Positions 37,731-46,549 of a stretch of 64,000 nt of DNA are shown here, in pieces; position 1 is the first letter of the stretch; each line of letters opens with the position of its first letter. A program made the translations under genes and the position numbers. Origin of the DNA: Leucobacter celer subsp. astrifaciens (GTDB taxonomy: Bacteria > Actinomycetota > Actinomycetes > Actinomycetales > Microbacteriaceae); the NCBI RefSeq assembly GCF_001273835.1, contig NZ_JHEI01000133.1, positions 1 to 64,000 on the forward strand, in the 5' to 3' direction. The notes under the pieces are model-generated. The model ran no database searches. It was not told the DNA's origin and saw nothing but the letters and a program-made list of their open reading frames with translations.

Positions 37731-38168
37731 ATGAGCGAGAACGAGAAGTCGAGCGCGGTGCTGTCGGAGAACGAGTGCTGGGTGCGGCTCGGTACGCAGG
37801 AGGTGGGGCGCCTCGTGACCAGCGTGGGCGAGGTGATCGACGTCGTGCCGATCAACTTCGTGCTCGACGGGCGGTCCATCGTCTTCCGTACGGCGGCCGG
37901 CAGCAAGCTGGTGGAGCTCACGATCAACAGCTCGGTGCTCTTCGAGGTCGATGAGGTCGGCGAGACCGAAGGCTGGAGCGTGGTGGCGCGGGGTACCGCG
38001 CGGGCGCTCGAGCAGGAGGACGAGGTCCTGGCCGCTGAGCGGCTTCCGCTGCGGCCGTTCGTGTCCACGCTCAAGCCGACCTTCGTGCGCATCGACATCG
38101 AGAGTCTCACGGGGCGCGCCTACGAATTCGGCCCCGAGCCCCGGCGCGAGGATCAGCAGGAGGGATAG
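37731..38168 (+). CDS. Pyridoxamine 5'-phosphate oxidase-fold flavin-binding protein
   Basis: 145 residues with the split-barrel fold: CWVRLGTQEVGRLVTSVGEV, then DVVPINFVLDGRSIVFRTAA and SVLFEVDEVGETEGWSVVARG. The pattern matches small FMN or F420-binding proteins of the nitroreductase/PNPOx type, widespread in actinobacteria. The cofactor and substrate are not determinable. Its neighbours do not suggest a pathway. Confidence 0.82.
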   Translation: MSENEKSSAVLSENECWVRLGTQEVGRLVTSVGEVIDVVPINFVLDGRSIVFRTAAGSKLVELTINSSVLFEVDEVGETEGWSVVARGTARALEQEDEVLAAERLPLRPFVSTLKPTFVRIDIESLTGRAYEFGPEPRREDQQEG

Positions 38169-38291
38169 CGCGTGTGCGGCGGTGACCGCCTGGCGGGCGG
38201 GTGCGGCCGATCCCACGCGCCCCGTGCGTCTCATACATCTCGTGCATCTTGCGTAACTCGTGCATCCCGCGCGAAAGATTTTTCTGCGCGC

Positions 38292-38318
38292 TGTCGATCC
38301 CGGCCGATCCCGTTCGTC
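38292..38318 (+). promoter_or_regulatory. Candidate ECF42-type promoter
   Basis: TGTCGA at 38,292-38,297 is followed after 17 bases by CGTC at 38,315-38,318. The ECF42 consensus, as I remember it, is TGTCGA with CG(A/T)C. The site is about 90 bases before the YCII gene, consistent with autoregulation by the linked sigma factor. The rest of 38,169-38,404 holds no gene. Confidence 0.4.
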
Positions 38319-38404
38319 ACTCTCATGTCGGACCGCTCGGTCCGGCGTTCCGATCCCGCCCGATCTGCACCGCGCAGGCGGCGGAGTGAAGCCCAGGAGG
38401 AATC

Positions 38405-38752
38405 ATGAAGTACGCACTGCTGCTCATGGGACACGTCGATGATCCGGCGTGCGGCGAGGACGGGGGCGCGAGCCCCGAGGAGTTCTTCGCCTTCGACCAG
38501 GAGATCACCGAGGCGGGGGTCGTGGTGACCTCGTTCGCGCTCGAGGATCCCGACCAGGGGGTGAGCGTCGGCAGCGATGCGCAGGGGGAGCGGGTCGTCT
38601 CCTCCGGACCCTTCGCCGAGGTGCGGGAGTTCGTGGGCGGCGGCTACATCATCGAGGTGGCCGACATCGACGAGGCGATCGCGTGGGCGCGCAAGAGCCC
38701 GGCCTCGGCGCCGGGCGGGCACGTGGAGATCCGTCCGCTCGCGCCGTATTGA
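38405..38752 (+). CDS. YCII-related (DGPF) domain protein
   Basis: 115 residues: MKYALLLMGHVDDPACGEDG at the N-terminus, SSGPFAEVREFVGGGYIIEV in the middle (the DGPF motif, here SGPF) and a C-terminal VEIRPLAPY. DGPF proteins are almost always paired with ECF42 sigma factors, as here with the next gene 41 bases on. They form small ferredoxin-like barrels and may be the sigma factor's output. AGGAGGAATC precedes the ATG. Confidence 0.88.
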   Translation: MKYALLLMGHVDDPACGEDGGASPEEFFAFDQEITEAGVVVTSFALEDPDQGVSVGSDAQGERVVSSGPFAEVREFVGGGYIIEVADIDEAIAWARKSPASAPGGHVEIRPLAPY

Positions 38753-38793
38753 GCCCGGGATGTTCGGCCGGTCGTCTGTTTCGGCGGTGACGC

Positions 38794-40086
38794 ATGACGT
38801 CGGATGAGGTGCGCCGGGCGCTCGCGGAGATCGACCGCGACGCCCGCGCCCGCATCCTCGCGACGCTGGCGCGGCGCTTCGGCGACCTCGACCTCGCCGA
38901 GGACGTCACGCAGGAGGCGCTGGCGCAGGCGCTGCTGACGTGGCCGAAGACGGGGGTTCCCGAGTCTCCCGAGGCCTGGCTGAAGACGACGGCCAAGCGC
39001 AAGGCGCTCGACCTCGTGCGGCGCGAGAGCGTGCTGGCGCAGAAGCTGGCGCGGCTGCGCATCGAGGAGGAGCGCGCGCCCGTGCCCGCGGGCCTCGAGG
39101 ATCCCGCTGCTCTTGCTGCTTCGCGGGAGCTCGATACCGTACCCGATGACCGCCTGGGGCTGTTCTTCGCCTGCTGTCACCCGGTGATGAGCCCCGAGGA
39201 TCGGGTGGCGCTCACGCTGCGCTTCGTCGGCGGGCTCAGCACCGCGGAGGTGGCGCACGCGCTGCTCGTGCCCGTGGCGACGATGCAGCAGCGGATCGTG
39301 CGGGCGAAGAAGCGGATCCGCACGCTCGGGGTGCCGTTCGGGGAGCCGCCGCGTGCGGAGCTGCCGGCGCGGCTCGCCGGGGTGCAGAAGGTCGTCTACC
39401 TCATGTACGCGGAGGGTTTCGCCCGATCTGGTGGGGCCGGGCACGTGCGCGACGATCTGACCGCCGAGGCGATCCGGTTGGCCCGGGTGCTGCGGGATCT
39501 GGTGCCCGAGCTCGCCTCGGCCGAGACCACGGGGTTGCTCGCGCTGCTGCTGCTCACGGAGGCGCGGCGGCCGGCGCGCGTTGATGCGGTCGATGGGCGG
39601 CCGGTGCCGCTCGCGGAGCAGGATCGCGAGCTGTGGGATCGCGAGCTGATCGCGGAGGGTCTTGTGTTGGCTGAGGCGGCCGCGGGATCTCCCGGAGCAG
39701 GGTCCTATGCGATCCAGGCGGCGATCGCGGCGGTGCACGCCGAGGCTGTTTCGTTCGGCGTCACCGACTGGGATCAGATCGCGGTGCTCTACGGGATGCT
39801 CGAGGCGCACGAGCCGGGGCCGGTGGTGCGGCTGGGGCGCGCGGTGGCGCTGGGGCGGGCCCGCGGACCGGCCGTGGGCTTGCGGCTGCTCGACGCGCTC
39901 GCCGCCGATGCTGTGTTGGCTCGGTTCCGACCGTTCCATATAGCGCGTGCCGTGACGCTGGAGGAACTGGGGGAGTTCGCTTCGGCCGCTGTGGCGTACC
40001 GGTGTGCGCTGGAACTGCCGGGCAACGAGGCCGAGGACGGCTTCCTGGCCGCCTCGCTGGAGGAGATCGGCGGGGTCTCGCGGTGA
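38794..40086 (+). CDS. ECF42-group RNA polymerase sigma factor with C-terminal TPR-like extension
   Basis: 430 residues. Sigma region 2 is about 10-85 (ILATLARRFGDLDLAEDVTQ, WPKTGVPESPEAWLKTTAKR) and region 4 about 125-175 (EDRVALTLRFVGGLSTAEVA, QQRIVRAKKRIR). Residues 185-430 are an alpha-helical extension (VYLMYAEGFARSGG; AIAAVHAEAVSFGVTDWDQI; AVALGRARGPAVGLRLLDAL) that defines ECF42 and has no separate anti-sigma factor. The upstream YCII gene is its usual target. Confidence 0.92.
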   Translation: MTSDEVRRALAEIDRDARARILATLARRFGDLDLAEDVTQEALAQALLTWPKTGVPESPEAWLKTTAKRKALDLVRRESVLAQKLARLRIEEERAPVPAGLEDPAALAASRELDTVPDDRLGLFFACCHPVMSPEDRVALTLRFVGGLSTAEVAHALLVPVATMQQRIVRAKKRIRTLGVPFGEPPRAELPARLAGVQKVVYLMYAEGFARSGGAGHVRDDLTAEAIRLARVLRDLVPELASAETTGLLALLLLTEARRPARVDAVDGRPVPLAEQDRELWDRELIAEGLVLAEAAAGSPGAGSYAIQAAIAAVHAEAVSFGVTDWDQIAVLYGMLEAHEPGPVVRLGRAVALGRARGPAVGLRLLDALAADAVLARFRPFHIARAVTLEELGEFASAAVAYRCALELPGNEAEDGFLAASLEEIGGVSR

Positions 40087-40133
40087 CCCCGGCCACTTTC
40101 GCGACATGGTCATTTGCGCGGCCGGAGTATGGG

Positions 40134-40139
40134 TAAGAT
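40134..40139 (+). promoter_or_regulatory. -10 box upstream of the tRNA-Pro pair
   Basis: TAAGAT lies 33 bases before the tRNA-like gene. A -35-like TTGCGC begins at 40,114, with a shorter than ideal spacer. Confidence 0.45.
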
Positions 40140-40171
40140 AGAGGGGTTGCTTCGCGAAGGCGTGGTGGCAA

Positions 40172-40238
<67 letters not shown>

Positions 40239-40252
40239 AAATAACTAAACAA

Positions 40253-40326
40253 CGGGTTGTGGCGCAGCTTGGTAGCGCACCTGACTGGGGGTCAGGGGGT
40301 CGCAGGTTCAAATCCTGTCAACCCGA
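40253..40326 (+). tRNA. tRNA-Pro (anticodon GGG)
   Basis: Complete cloverleaf: acceptor CGGGTTG/CAACCCG, D stem GCGC/GCGC, anticodon stem CCTGA/TCAGG around CTGGGGG, T arm GCAGG-TTCAAAT-CCTGT, discriminator A. CCA is not encoded. Its 3' end faces the integrase gene, so it is the likely attachment site of the element that follows. Confidence 0.95.
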
Positions 40327-40332
40327 CGAAAA

Positions 40333-40365
40333 AGCCCTGATGAGAAGCCATTTCTCGTCAGGGCT
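40333..40365 (+). terminator. Terminator stem after tRNA-Pro
   Basis: AGCCCTGATGAGAA pairs with TTCTCGTCAGGGCT around a GCCAT-type loop, with one G-U pair. It terminates the tRNA transcript and may also mark the first element sequence. Confidence 0.75.
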
Positions 40366-40462
40366 TCTCTCGTTTCTGGTGGGCTCCGGCGCGCTTCAGC
40401 CGACGCGGAGCGGTGCGCGAGCAAGAGCCCGGCGGCTCTCGCCGATTCTGCTGGTGAAGGAT

Positions 40463-40495
40463 CTAGTGGGCCATCTAGTGGCCGCTAGTGGGCCA
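40463..40495. repeat. Three CTAGTGG direct repeats, candidate integrase arm sites
   Basis: CTAGTGG occurs at 40,463, 40,475 and 40,485 in 33 bases. It lies between the tRNA attachment site and the integrase stop, where phage-type integrases have arm-binding sites. The gap 40,366-40,555 holds no gene; GGGGCA/TGCCCC and GATCCC/GGGATC stems follow the repeats. Confidence 0.5.
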
Positions 40496-40555
40496 AATCT
40501 CGGGGCACGGCGATGCCCCGATCCCTTTCGCAGCCAGGGATCGGGTGACTGCTCG

Positions 40556-41746
40556 CTATAACTGGGGTCTTGTGGGCTTGACACTCTCCTTCCGTTTGGC
40601 TGAGTTCGCGAGGAAGCGGTTGGCGAGTTTCGCTGCTTCTCCCAGGTGCCGGTGGTCGGGGTGCAGATATCCCTTGGTCGTCTCGATTGACGCGTGACCC
40701 AGGATGCGCTGCAGAACGTGGAGCGGCACGCCGGCGTCCGCAAGCCACGTCGCGCCGGTGTGTCTAAGTCCGTGCCGAGTCAGGCCCGGCATTCCGAGCC
40801 CGGCGACGAGTTCTTCCCATTTCGTCGCGTCGCGTACCGTGGCCGTGGTCAGGATCCCGCCTCGGGGGCCGCGCAGCAGCGGCTCGTCGGGCTTCTTGCC
40901 TGCGGAGAGGCGGATGAGGATGGGTTCGAGCGGATCGAGAATGGGGACGTAGCGTTCCCTTCGACCTTTGGTCTGCTTCGTGACGAGACCGCCTTTGCCG
41001 GGGTATACCTGGCGTTCGATCGTCACGATCCGGTTCTTCCAGTCGATGTCGCCGACTTCGAGCCCTGCGACTTCCGAGCCTCTTGCGGCGAGCATGGCGC
41101 AGAGCATCACATGGTCCGAGTAGCTCTGGTGCACCGCAGCGCACGCCTCTGCGAGCCGGTTGAGCGTGTCGAGGTCGGAGATCGCGTACGCACGGAGCGA
41201 GCCTGGTGCTAGGACTGAGTCTTTGTGGAATGTGCGTCGGGAGCGGTTCTTCGCAGGGTTCGACGTGATGAGTTCGTCGCGCACGGCGACATCGAGCACC
41301 CTGACGAGCGGCCCGATGGTGTTCTTGATCGTCGAGGGACTGTACTCGTTTTCCCATCTGTCGATGGTGCGGTCGATAAGGCCAGTGGTGATCTTGCTGA
41401 CTTTCAGGTGTCCGAGCGCGGGAAGCACGCGGAGCCTGAGCCCTGCGTCGTAGTAGGAAGCGGTGGAGGTGGGATCGAGGCCCCGCTGCCACCGGTCTCC
41501 GATCGACTTCACGTAGTCGGCGAAGGTGATGAGCGCATCGGTGCCTGTCTCGGTTGCCTGCTGCATCCGTTCGAAAAACTCCTCCGCTTGCTGCGTGGTT
41601 TCGACGAAGACCGACCGGCTGGGGCGTTTCCTCGTGTGGGGGTCTGTCCATCTGACGCGTGCGAGGTAGCCCCTGCCTCGGTTCTCGATGCTGGTCGCGA
41701 GTTTCGCGCCGATCGGGGGAACCTGGTGATTGTGCGGGTCAGCCAT
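40556..41746 (-). CDS. int: Tyrosine-type integrase
   Basis: 396 residues. An arm-binding N-terminus (GYLARVRWTDPHTRKRPSRS) precedes a SAM-like core domain (TFADYVKSIGDRWQRGLDPT) and the catalytic domain: Arg in AARGSEVAGLEV, Lys region in KQTKGRRERYVP, LTRHGLRHTGATWLA for H-x-x-R, GHASIETTKGYLHP with the nucleophile Tyr. Start ATG at 41,746 is chosen because the upstream part of the frame overlaps the excisionase and is not protein-like. It should integrate and, with Xis, excise the element at tRNA-Pro. Confidence 0.94.
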   Translation of the reverse strand: MADPHNHQVPPIGAKLATSIENRGRGYLARVRWTDPHTRKRPSRSVFVETTQQAEEFFERMQQATETGTDALITFADYVKSIGDRWQRGLDPTSTASYYDAGLRLRVLPALGHLKVSKITTGLIDRTIDRWENEYSPSTIKNTIGPLVRVLDVAVRDELITSNPAKNRSRRTFHKDSVLAPGSLRAYAISDLDTLNRLAEACAAVHQSYSDHVMLCAMLAARGSEVAGLEVGDIDWKNRIVTIERQVYPGKGGLVTKQTKGRRERYVPILDPLEPILIRLSAGKKPDEPLLRGPRGGILTTATVRDATKWEELVAGLGMPGLTRHGLRHTGATWLADAGVPLHVLQRILGHASIETTKGYLHPDHRHLGEAAKLANRFLANSAKRKESVKPTRPQL

Positions 41747-41939
41747 CGCGGGTCTCGCGTTCGAGGACCCAGGCACGTACGGTGGGCGGGTTGTAGCGTG
41801 CGATCGTCCCGACCTGCACGAAGGGCGGGCCTTCCCGTTCGCGTCGCCACCGGGACAGCGTCGCCTGGGATACGTTGAGGAACTCGGATGCCTCACGCGA
41901 GTTCCACAGCGGCTCAACCTGGTTCGTTGTCGCGGGCAC
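41739..41939 (-). CDS. xis: Excisionase / AlpA-type helix-turn-helix protein
   Basis: 66 residues from a GTG at 41,939. The winged HTH reads LWNSREASEFLNVSQATLSR then WRREREGPPFVQVG, ending YNPPTVRAWVLE, typical of small recombination directionality factors. It overlaps int by eight bases, so both are produced together. An in-frame ATG at 41,972 is an alternative that would overlap the upstream gene by 59 bases. Confidence 0.85.
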   Translation of the reverse strand: MPATTNQVEPLWNSREASEFLNVSQATLSRWRREREGPPFVQVGTIARYNPPTVRAWVLERETRDG

Positions 41940-42528
41940 GATCAGCCGCCTGCTTGGCACGAATGAAGTCATCCTCGATGTCCTGGCGCGACTGCACATC
42001 GGCTGCGACGAACGCGATGAAATCTTCCATCCGATTCGCGATCACCTCATCCTCGATGGGCGCTTGTGGTGCTTCTCCTGGCCAGATGGTCTGCCGGGTC
42101 GGGCGGTCACGGTCGATGCGGGTACCGCAGGTCGCTACCCATTCGCGGAGGCGTTCGCGGGCGAGTGCGAAGTCGGTGTGCCAGGCAATCGGACCCGAAG
42201 CGTCCTGCTCCGGGTCGTAGCTCGCGATCCAGTGCAGATGCAGAGCGGAGAGCTCCCACACGAGTTCGGGATGCCGATACCAGAAGGGCGGGATCACCGA
42301 AGCGGGCAGGCCATAGGTGCGGCGGATCTGGTCGACCCACTGGTTCAGTGCCAGCCATTCTGCCTCTGCGTCACCGGACGAGAGCAGATTCCAGTTGATC
42401 GGTCGAGGTGGCTCCGGCAGCGCAGTGCTGGCCATGACCAGGTCGTAGAGGTCGTCTTCTTCGAGTTCGGCATCGAGGTCGTCGCCGAGACTATCCTCAG
42501 CGCGAGGAGCGTCGTTCATCTCGCTCAC
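41914..42528 (-). CDS. DUF4913-like ICE protein
   Basis: 204 residues. An acidic N-terminus (DDLDAELEEDDLYD) is followed by a Trp-rich core, LNQWVDQIRRTYGLPASVI, PPFWYRHPELVWELSALHLH, TRQTIWPGEAPQAP. This fits DUF4913, a family of unknown function found with actinobacterial integrases; I assign it from memory with moderate confidence. GTGA overlap with the SSB-like gene upstream. Confidence 0.7.
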   Translation of the reverse strand: MSEMNDAPRAEDSLGDDLDAELEEDDLYDLVMASTALPEPPRPINWNLLSSGDAEAEWLALNQWVDQIRRTYGLPASVIPPFWYRHPELVWELSALHLHWIASYDPEQDASGPIAWHTDFALARERLREWVATCGTRIDRDRPTRQTIWPGEAPQAPIEDEVIANRMEDFIAFVAADVQSRQDIEDDFIRAKQAADRARDNEPG

Positions 42529-42980
42529 CGCCCCAGCGTCTGAGCAGGGGTGGGCTGAGCTGCCCGGAACTCGACCGGTGCCGCAGCGTGCCGTGTTTCC
42601 TTCACCATATTCGTGCGGCGCCGTGGCTTCCGTTCCACCTGATAACGATCGCGTGTGGTGTCGAACAGGAGCTTGACGGCCTGGAACTGGCGTTCCTCGA
42701 CACTCTGCCCGCGGTGCTCGTAGTTCCGCGTCTTGAAGCCACCGATGGCCACCACGTCGTCGCCCTCCACGAAGTCAACGATCGCCTCCTCAGCTTTCTC
42801 TCCGAGCAAGACGAGCTTGATATACCTCGTGCCGAGGAGCGTGAGACTGCCATCTGCCTCGTCTCGATACTGCTTCTGTCCAAGCTGGCCGATGAACAGT
42901 GCGAGCCCATCGGAGAGACGCTTGAGCTGAGGAGCCCGGGAGAGGTAGCCCGGGAGAGCCGTCTTGGTACGCAGTTCCAT
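42525..42980 (-). CDS. Single-strand DNA-binding-like protein
   Basis: 151 residues. The middle resembles an SSB OB-fold: TRYIKLVLLGEKAEEAIVDF, then VEGDDVVAIGGFKTRNYEHR and ERQFQAVKLLFD. The tail is basic and lacks the acidic SSB tip. Such ICE-borne SSBs coat transferred single strands in the recipient. A GCGCACCTG element lies 55 bases upstream of the start, inside the end of the coupling-protein gene. Confidence 0.72.
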   Translation of the reverse strand: MELRTKTALPGYLSRAPQLKRLSDGLALFIGQLGQKQYRDEADGSLTLLGTRYIKLVLLGEKAEEAIVDFVEGDDVVAIGGFKTRNYEHRGQSVEERQFQAVKLLFDTTRDRYQVERKPRRRTNMVKETRHAAAPVEFRAAQPTPAQTLGR

Positions 42981-43026
42981 CGCTTCGTCCTTCTCATTTC
43001 ACGGTCCCGCTTGCTGCGCGACATCT

Positions 43027-44868
43027 CTACGGGCCAGGTGCGCTCCCCGTGCCTGCCGGATCATCTGCAGACGGCGTACCTGAACCGGTCGCGGCATCCC
43101 GGTAGCGGAGTTGCGCCTCGACCGTGCGCCGGTCAGCGACGAGCTGCTTGCCGTCGGCACGCTGGGTCCAGCGGCGCAGCCGTGAGACGATCGGGGGCGC
43201 CGCGCGCAGCAGCACAAGACCCGTACCAAACGGGAGGCGGCGGATCGCGTCGGGTGGCATGACCGGCACCCGGCGGATCGAGCGCTGTGCCGATCGTGAG
43301 CCGTGGTCGCCGACCGTCGTGGAGTCGGTGATCTCGTCTCGCTCGCCGATGAGCGTCGAGAGGTCTTGGAGGTCGCGACTGTTGGAGGCGCCGCCGAGGA
43401 TGATCTTCACGATCGCGGCATCCCAGATCGCGGATGCCGCGTTGTCCGACCATTGCTCCCGCGCTTGCGCAAGCGACTGCAAGACGGGCATCGTCGTGAT
43501 CCCGGTGCCGCCTCCCTCGGCCATGAGCGTCGGCAGCGATGGCAGCGGGCTGAGGTTCGCCACCTCATCGAGAGCGAGCAACAAGGACGGGTCGAGCCTC
43601 GCCCCCGGGCTGCGAGCGGCCAGGCGGCGGGCTGCTTCTACGACATCTTCGATGAGCGCCGCAACCAGCGGGGCACTGTTGTTCGCGCCGGCGGCAGTCG
43701 CCAGCAAATAGAGGGTGCCCTTCTGCTCGAGGAATGATTCGGGGTCGAACATCTCATCAGGGCCCGGGGTGACGGCATCGAGCACGCGCGGGTCGGCAAG
43801 GGCGGAGAGGGCAAGTGAGACGCCCTGCCAGATCGAGTCCCTGGTGCGCGGGTCGGCTTCGAGCATGGCCTGCAACGCCTCGGCCCACCCACCGGCAGCG
43901 CGCGGGTGCGTGCCGAGAATGGAGACGGCATCGCCCGCGGAGGCAGGGTCGAGCGTCCACCGGAACAGATCCGCTGGTTGCCGACCATCGAGCGCTGCAG
44001 CGTGCAGCAGGCATTGGAGCGCGACGCGAGTCTTCGCCTCCCAGAAGTCACCGCCCTCGACGCCCCCTTTCCCGAGCTCAGTAGCCGAGGCAAGGCCCGC
44101 AGCCCGGATCATTGCCGTCAGTGGCGCGTCGCATCCACGGACGGGCGACCAGCGCAGTCCGGCTGGGATGCCTGCTGCGAGGCCTTGCGGGTCGAACACC
44201 GCGACTGGGCCGATGCGTTCGCGCGCACGGATGGTCGCGGTCGCATTGTCAGGCCGCGTCGAGGTGGTCACCACGGCGCCTGGGGCGGAGAGGATCGAGT
44301 TGATGACGATATGCACACCTTTGCCGCTTCTGGGCGGCCCGATGAGCAGGATCGAGTCTTCGACCGAGGCCCACACCTCGACTCCGCGCGACGCCCCTAC
44401 CCGGTACCCCACGTCGGCCGGTTCCGGGTGGTCGAGGGAGGGGCGCAGGTTGCCTGCGCGTGCGAGTAGGGCGCGCGGAGATCCGGCTCTGGCGACTTCG
44501 GCGCGGGTGGCGATTCCTGCGATGCGGTACGGGTCCATCTCCTGGCGCCGGCCGTGATGCCGGATCGCCGACCACATCCACCAGCCGGCCGCTGCGGCGG
44601 CGAGGATCAGCACGCCCGCGACGAGCCAGTAGACGATGGGGTTCAGGCCTGGCGCATCGAGTGCGGTGGCGGGGTCGGCGGGGTGCAGGAGCACCCCGGC
44701 ACCAGAACCGATCCCTCCGTTGGGCTGCATTGATCCGGTGAGGAACGCGGCGACGCTTCCCGCGCCCCGGAGGATCGCCGCCAGGATCGCGAGCGCGGCA
44801 AGCCCGACGAGTGCGGCGTTCGTGAGCTCGTCGCCGAGACTGCCTGTCGGACGGATCGGGGAACTCAC
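43027..44868 (-). CDS. Type IV coupling protein (TraG/VirD4 family ATPase)
   Basis: Brings the DNA substrate to the conjugation channel. 613 residues; two N-terminal membrane helices (about 18-38 and 80-100), Walker A LIGPPRSGKGVH (about 176-187), Walker B PSLLLALDEVANLSPLPSLP (about 411-430), and the TraG C-terminal motif SNSRDLQDLSTLIGE near 497. ATGA overlap with the gene upstream. It is the only T4CP in the window. Confidence 0.92.
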   Translation of the reverse strand: MSSPIRPTGSLGDELTNAALVGLAALAILAAILRGAGSVAAFLTGSMQPNGGIGSGAGVLLHPADPATALDAPGLNPIVYWLVAGVLILAAAAAGWWMWSAIRHHGRRQEMDPYRIAGIATRAEVARAGSPRALLARAGNLRPSLDHPEPADVGYRVGASRGVEVWASVEDSILLIGPPRSGKGVHIVINSILSAPGAVVTTSTRPDNATATIRARERIGPVAVFDPQGLAAGIPAGLRWSPVRGCDAPLTAMIRAAGLASATELGKGGVEGGDFWEAKTRVALQCLLHAAALDGRQPADLFRWTLDPASAGDAVSILGTHPRAAGGWAEALQAMLEADPRTRDSIWQGVSLALSALADPRVLDAVTPGPDEMFDPESFLEQKGTLYLLATAAGANNSAPLVAALIEDVVEAARRLAARSPGARLDPSLLLALDEVANLSPLPSLPTLMAEGGGTGITTMPVLQSLAQAREQWSDNAASAIWDAAIVKIILGGASNSRDLQDLSTLIGERDEITDSTTVGDHGSRSAQRSIRRVPVMPPDAIRRLPFGTGLVLLRAAPPIVSRLRRWTQRADGKQLVADRRTVEAQLRYRDAATGSGTPSADDPAGTGSAPGP

Positions 44869-45401
44869 TGCGGTTGCCCAACGCAGACCGTCGCCGAAAT
44901 GCGGCCCAGCAGCACCGCTTCGCCCGTGGGCGAATGCTCAAGGTAGCGGGAGTCGATCAGTGCCCGTGCGATCCCGTCCGGCCCCGATTCGGCGTGCGCG
45001 ATGATGATCGCCACCGCGACCTCTTCGCCGGGGATCATCCCGGACCCGGCGAACTGCATCAGACGCGGCGGCGGGGCTGGCTCCGCTGGGGGCGCGGCCT
45101 GCACGGAGGATTCAGCGGCTGGCGTTTGCGGTTCAGCCTTGCGGGGTGTGCGTGGGGTGTAGAAGTCGGTGATGGTGCGGCCGTCGGTCTCGATCACGTC
45201 GACGCGGAGGGTGCGGCCGGTCTGCTGGCTGATCGCGTCGACGATCGCGGGGAACGACGCACGACGCCAGGGCGGCGAGAACTCGGGCGGCAGGTACGGT
45301 GCCCCATCGACGGTGACGGTCATGTTGCCGTCGTCTGCGACGACGATCCGCACCATCACGGCCGTCGGGTCGGTGTGCTTTGAGTGATCGCGTTTCGACA
45401 T
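44865..45401 (-). CDS. ICE protein of unknown function
   Basis: 178 residues. The first half looks folded (VMVRIVVADDGNMTVTVDGA; FPAIVDAISQQTGRTLRVDV), a Pro/Ala linker follows (90-115), and a second small domain ends GEAVLLGRISATVCVGQPQ. I do not recognise it. It is tightly coupled to the coupling-protein gene and so probably serves transfer. Confidence 0.7.
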   Translation of the reverse strand: MSKRDHSKHTDPTAVMVRIVVADDGNMTVTVDGAPYLPPEFSPPWRRASFPAIVDAISQQTGRTLRVDVIETDGRTITDFYTPRTPRKAEPQTPAAESSVQAAPPAEPAPPPRLMQFAGSGMIPGEEVAVAIIIAHAESGPDGIARALIDSRYLEHSPTGEAVLLGRISATVCVGQPQ

Positions 45402-45482
45402 GCGGGGATCTCCTTCGGGAGGGCTTGAGGGCAGAGCTCGGCCCTGACGCGCCGCACGCCAGGACCAAGGGCGGAAAGGGGT

Positions 45483-46490
45483 TCAGAGCGCGGCCCTGCC
45501 CGTCGAGCGGCCGGCATCCGGGGCGGCTCGGCGGGCGGCCTGCTGATAGGCGGGCGGGAGACGGAACGCCGCTGGGTCCGGGTCGAGCATCGCCTCGACG
45601 TCTCCGGTATTCGTGACGACTTCGGCGAATCCCTCGGCAAGGAGCAGGTGGCATCCAGACGATGCTGCCGAGGTGATCGGGCCTGGCACCGCGCCGACGC
45701 GGCGACCGAGATCGTAGGCGCTGACTGCGACCCGCAGGCTTCCCGAACGCGGGCCTGCCTCGGGAACCACGGTCGCCCCGCTGAGCGCAGCCATGAGGCG
45801 GGCGCGAGCTACGAAACGGTCCTTGGTCGGGGCGAGTCCGGGTGGCACTTCAGAGAGCAGGAGCCCGCCGCCGTCGGTGATGCGCTGGAACAGCGAGGCG
45901 TGCGCGGCTGGGTAGGGGCGGTCGACGCCGCCTGCGAGTACCGCGATCGTCGACCCGGACCGGACTGCGGTCGCAGCACGGTGCGTTTCGGCGTCGATGC
46001 CGTAGGCTCCGCCGGAGACGAGGATGCGCGGGGACTCGGCCAGTTGCTCGGCGAGTTCGTGGGTGACGTGCACGCCGTAGGCGGTGGCTGCGCGTGCGCC
46101 GGTGATCGTCACCCGGGAGGTGAGTGACGAGGTGAGCAGTTCCGGGTTCCCCTTCGCCCACAGCACCAGCGGTGCCGAAGATCCGAGGTCGGTGAGGTCG
46201 GCGGGCCAGCCTGCGCGCCCGGGCGTGAGCAGCCTGAGTCCGCTTCGCTCGGTGAGGGCGATGAGTTCGTCTGCGAGGGCGTCTTTCTGCCGTGCTGCGG
46301 CTTCCTGCCGCCAGCGGATGCCTTCGAGCGGGTCGACCTGAGCGGGGATCGCCGCGCCCGGGTCTCGGATCAGCGCGAGGGTCTCGGTGAGGCCGATGGC
46401 CTGGACGAGTTTCCCGGTGACCGGGTCTCCCGGGTCGGTGAGCGCTGTGAGCGTCATGCGCGTGATCGTGTCTTCCGTGTAGTCGGTCAC
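45483..46490 (-). CDS. DprA/Smf-like protein
   Basis: 335 residues from a GTG with AGGAGG six bases upstream. The DprA Rossmann fold is clear: TITGARAATAYGVHVTHELA, ILVSGGAYGIDAETHRAA, TIAVLAGGVDRPYPAAHASL, and GLAPTKDRFVARARLMAALS. DprA binds incoming single strands and loads RecA during transformation. On an ICE it may protect or circularise the strand that arrives in the recipient; that role is inference. A GCGCACCTG element is 34 bases upstream. Confidence 0.88.
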   Translation of the reverse strand: MTDYTEDTITRMTLTALTDPGDPVTGKLVQAIGLTETLALIRDPGAAIPAQVDPLEGIRWRQEAAARQKDALADELIALTERSGLRLLTPGRAGWPADLTDLGSSAPLVLWAKGNPELLTSSLTSRVTITGARAATAYGVHVTHELAEQLAESPRILVSGGAYGIDAETHRAATAVRSGSTIAVLAGGVDRPYPAAHASLFQRITDGGGLLLSEVPPGLAPTKDRFVARARLMAALSGATVVPEAGPRSGSLRVAVSAYDLGRRVGAVPGPITSAASSGCHLLLAEGFAEVVTNTGDVEAMLDPDPAAFRLPPAYQQAARRAAPDAGRSTGRAAL

Positions 46491-46549
46491 CGTCGCCTCC
46501 TGAACCGTGTTGCTGTCAGAGGGCAGGTGCGCCGGGCAGGCATGACGAA

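Noticed and set aside
38169..38404. Small open frames between the flavin-fold gene and YCII gene
   Set aside because: They are Arg/Ser-rich, lack RBS and overlap the candidate ECF promoter.
41747..41917. N-terminal extension of the integrase frame
   Set aside because: It overlaps the excisionase in another frame and has Ser/Arg/Pro-rich shadow composition; the ATG at 41,746 gives a normal integrase start.
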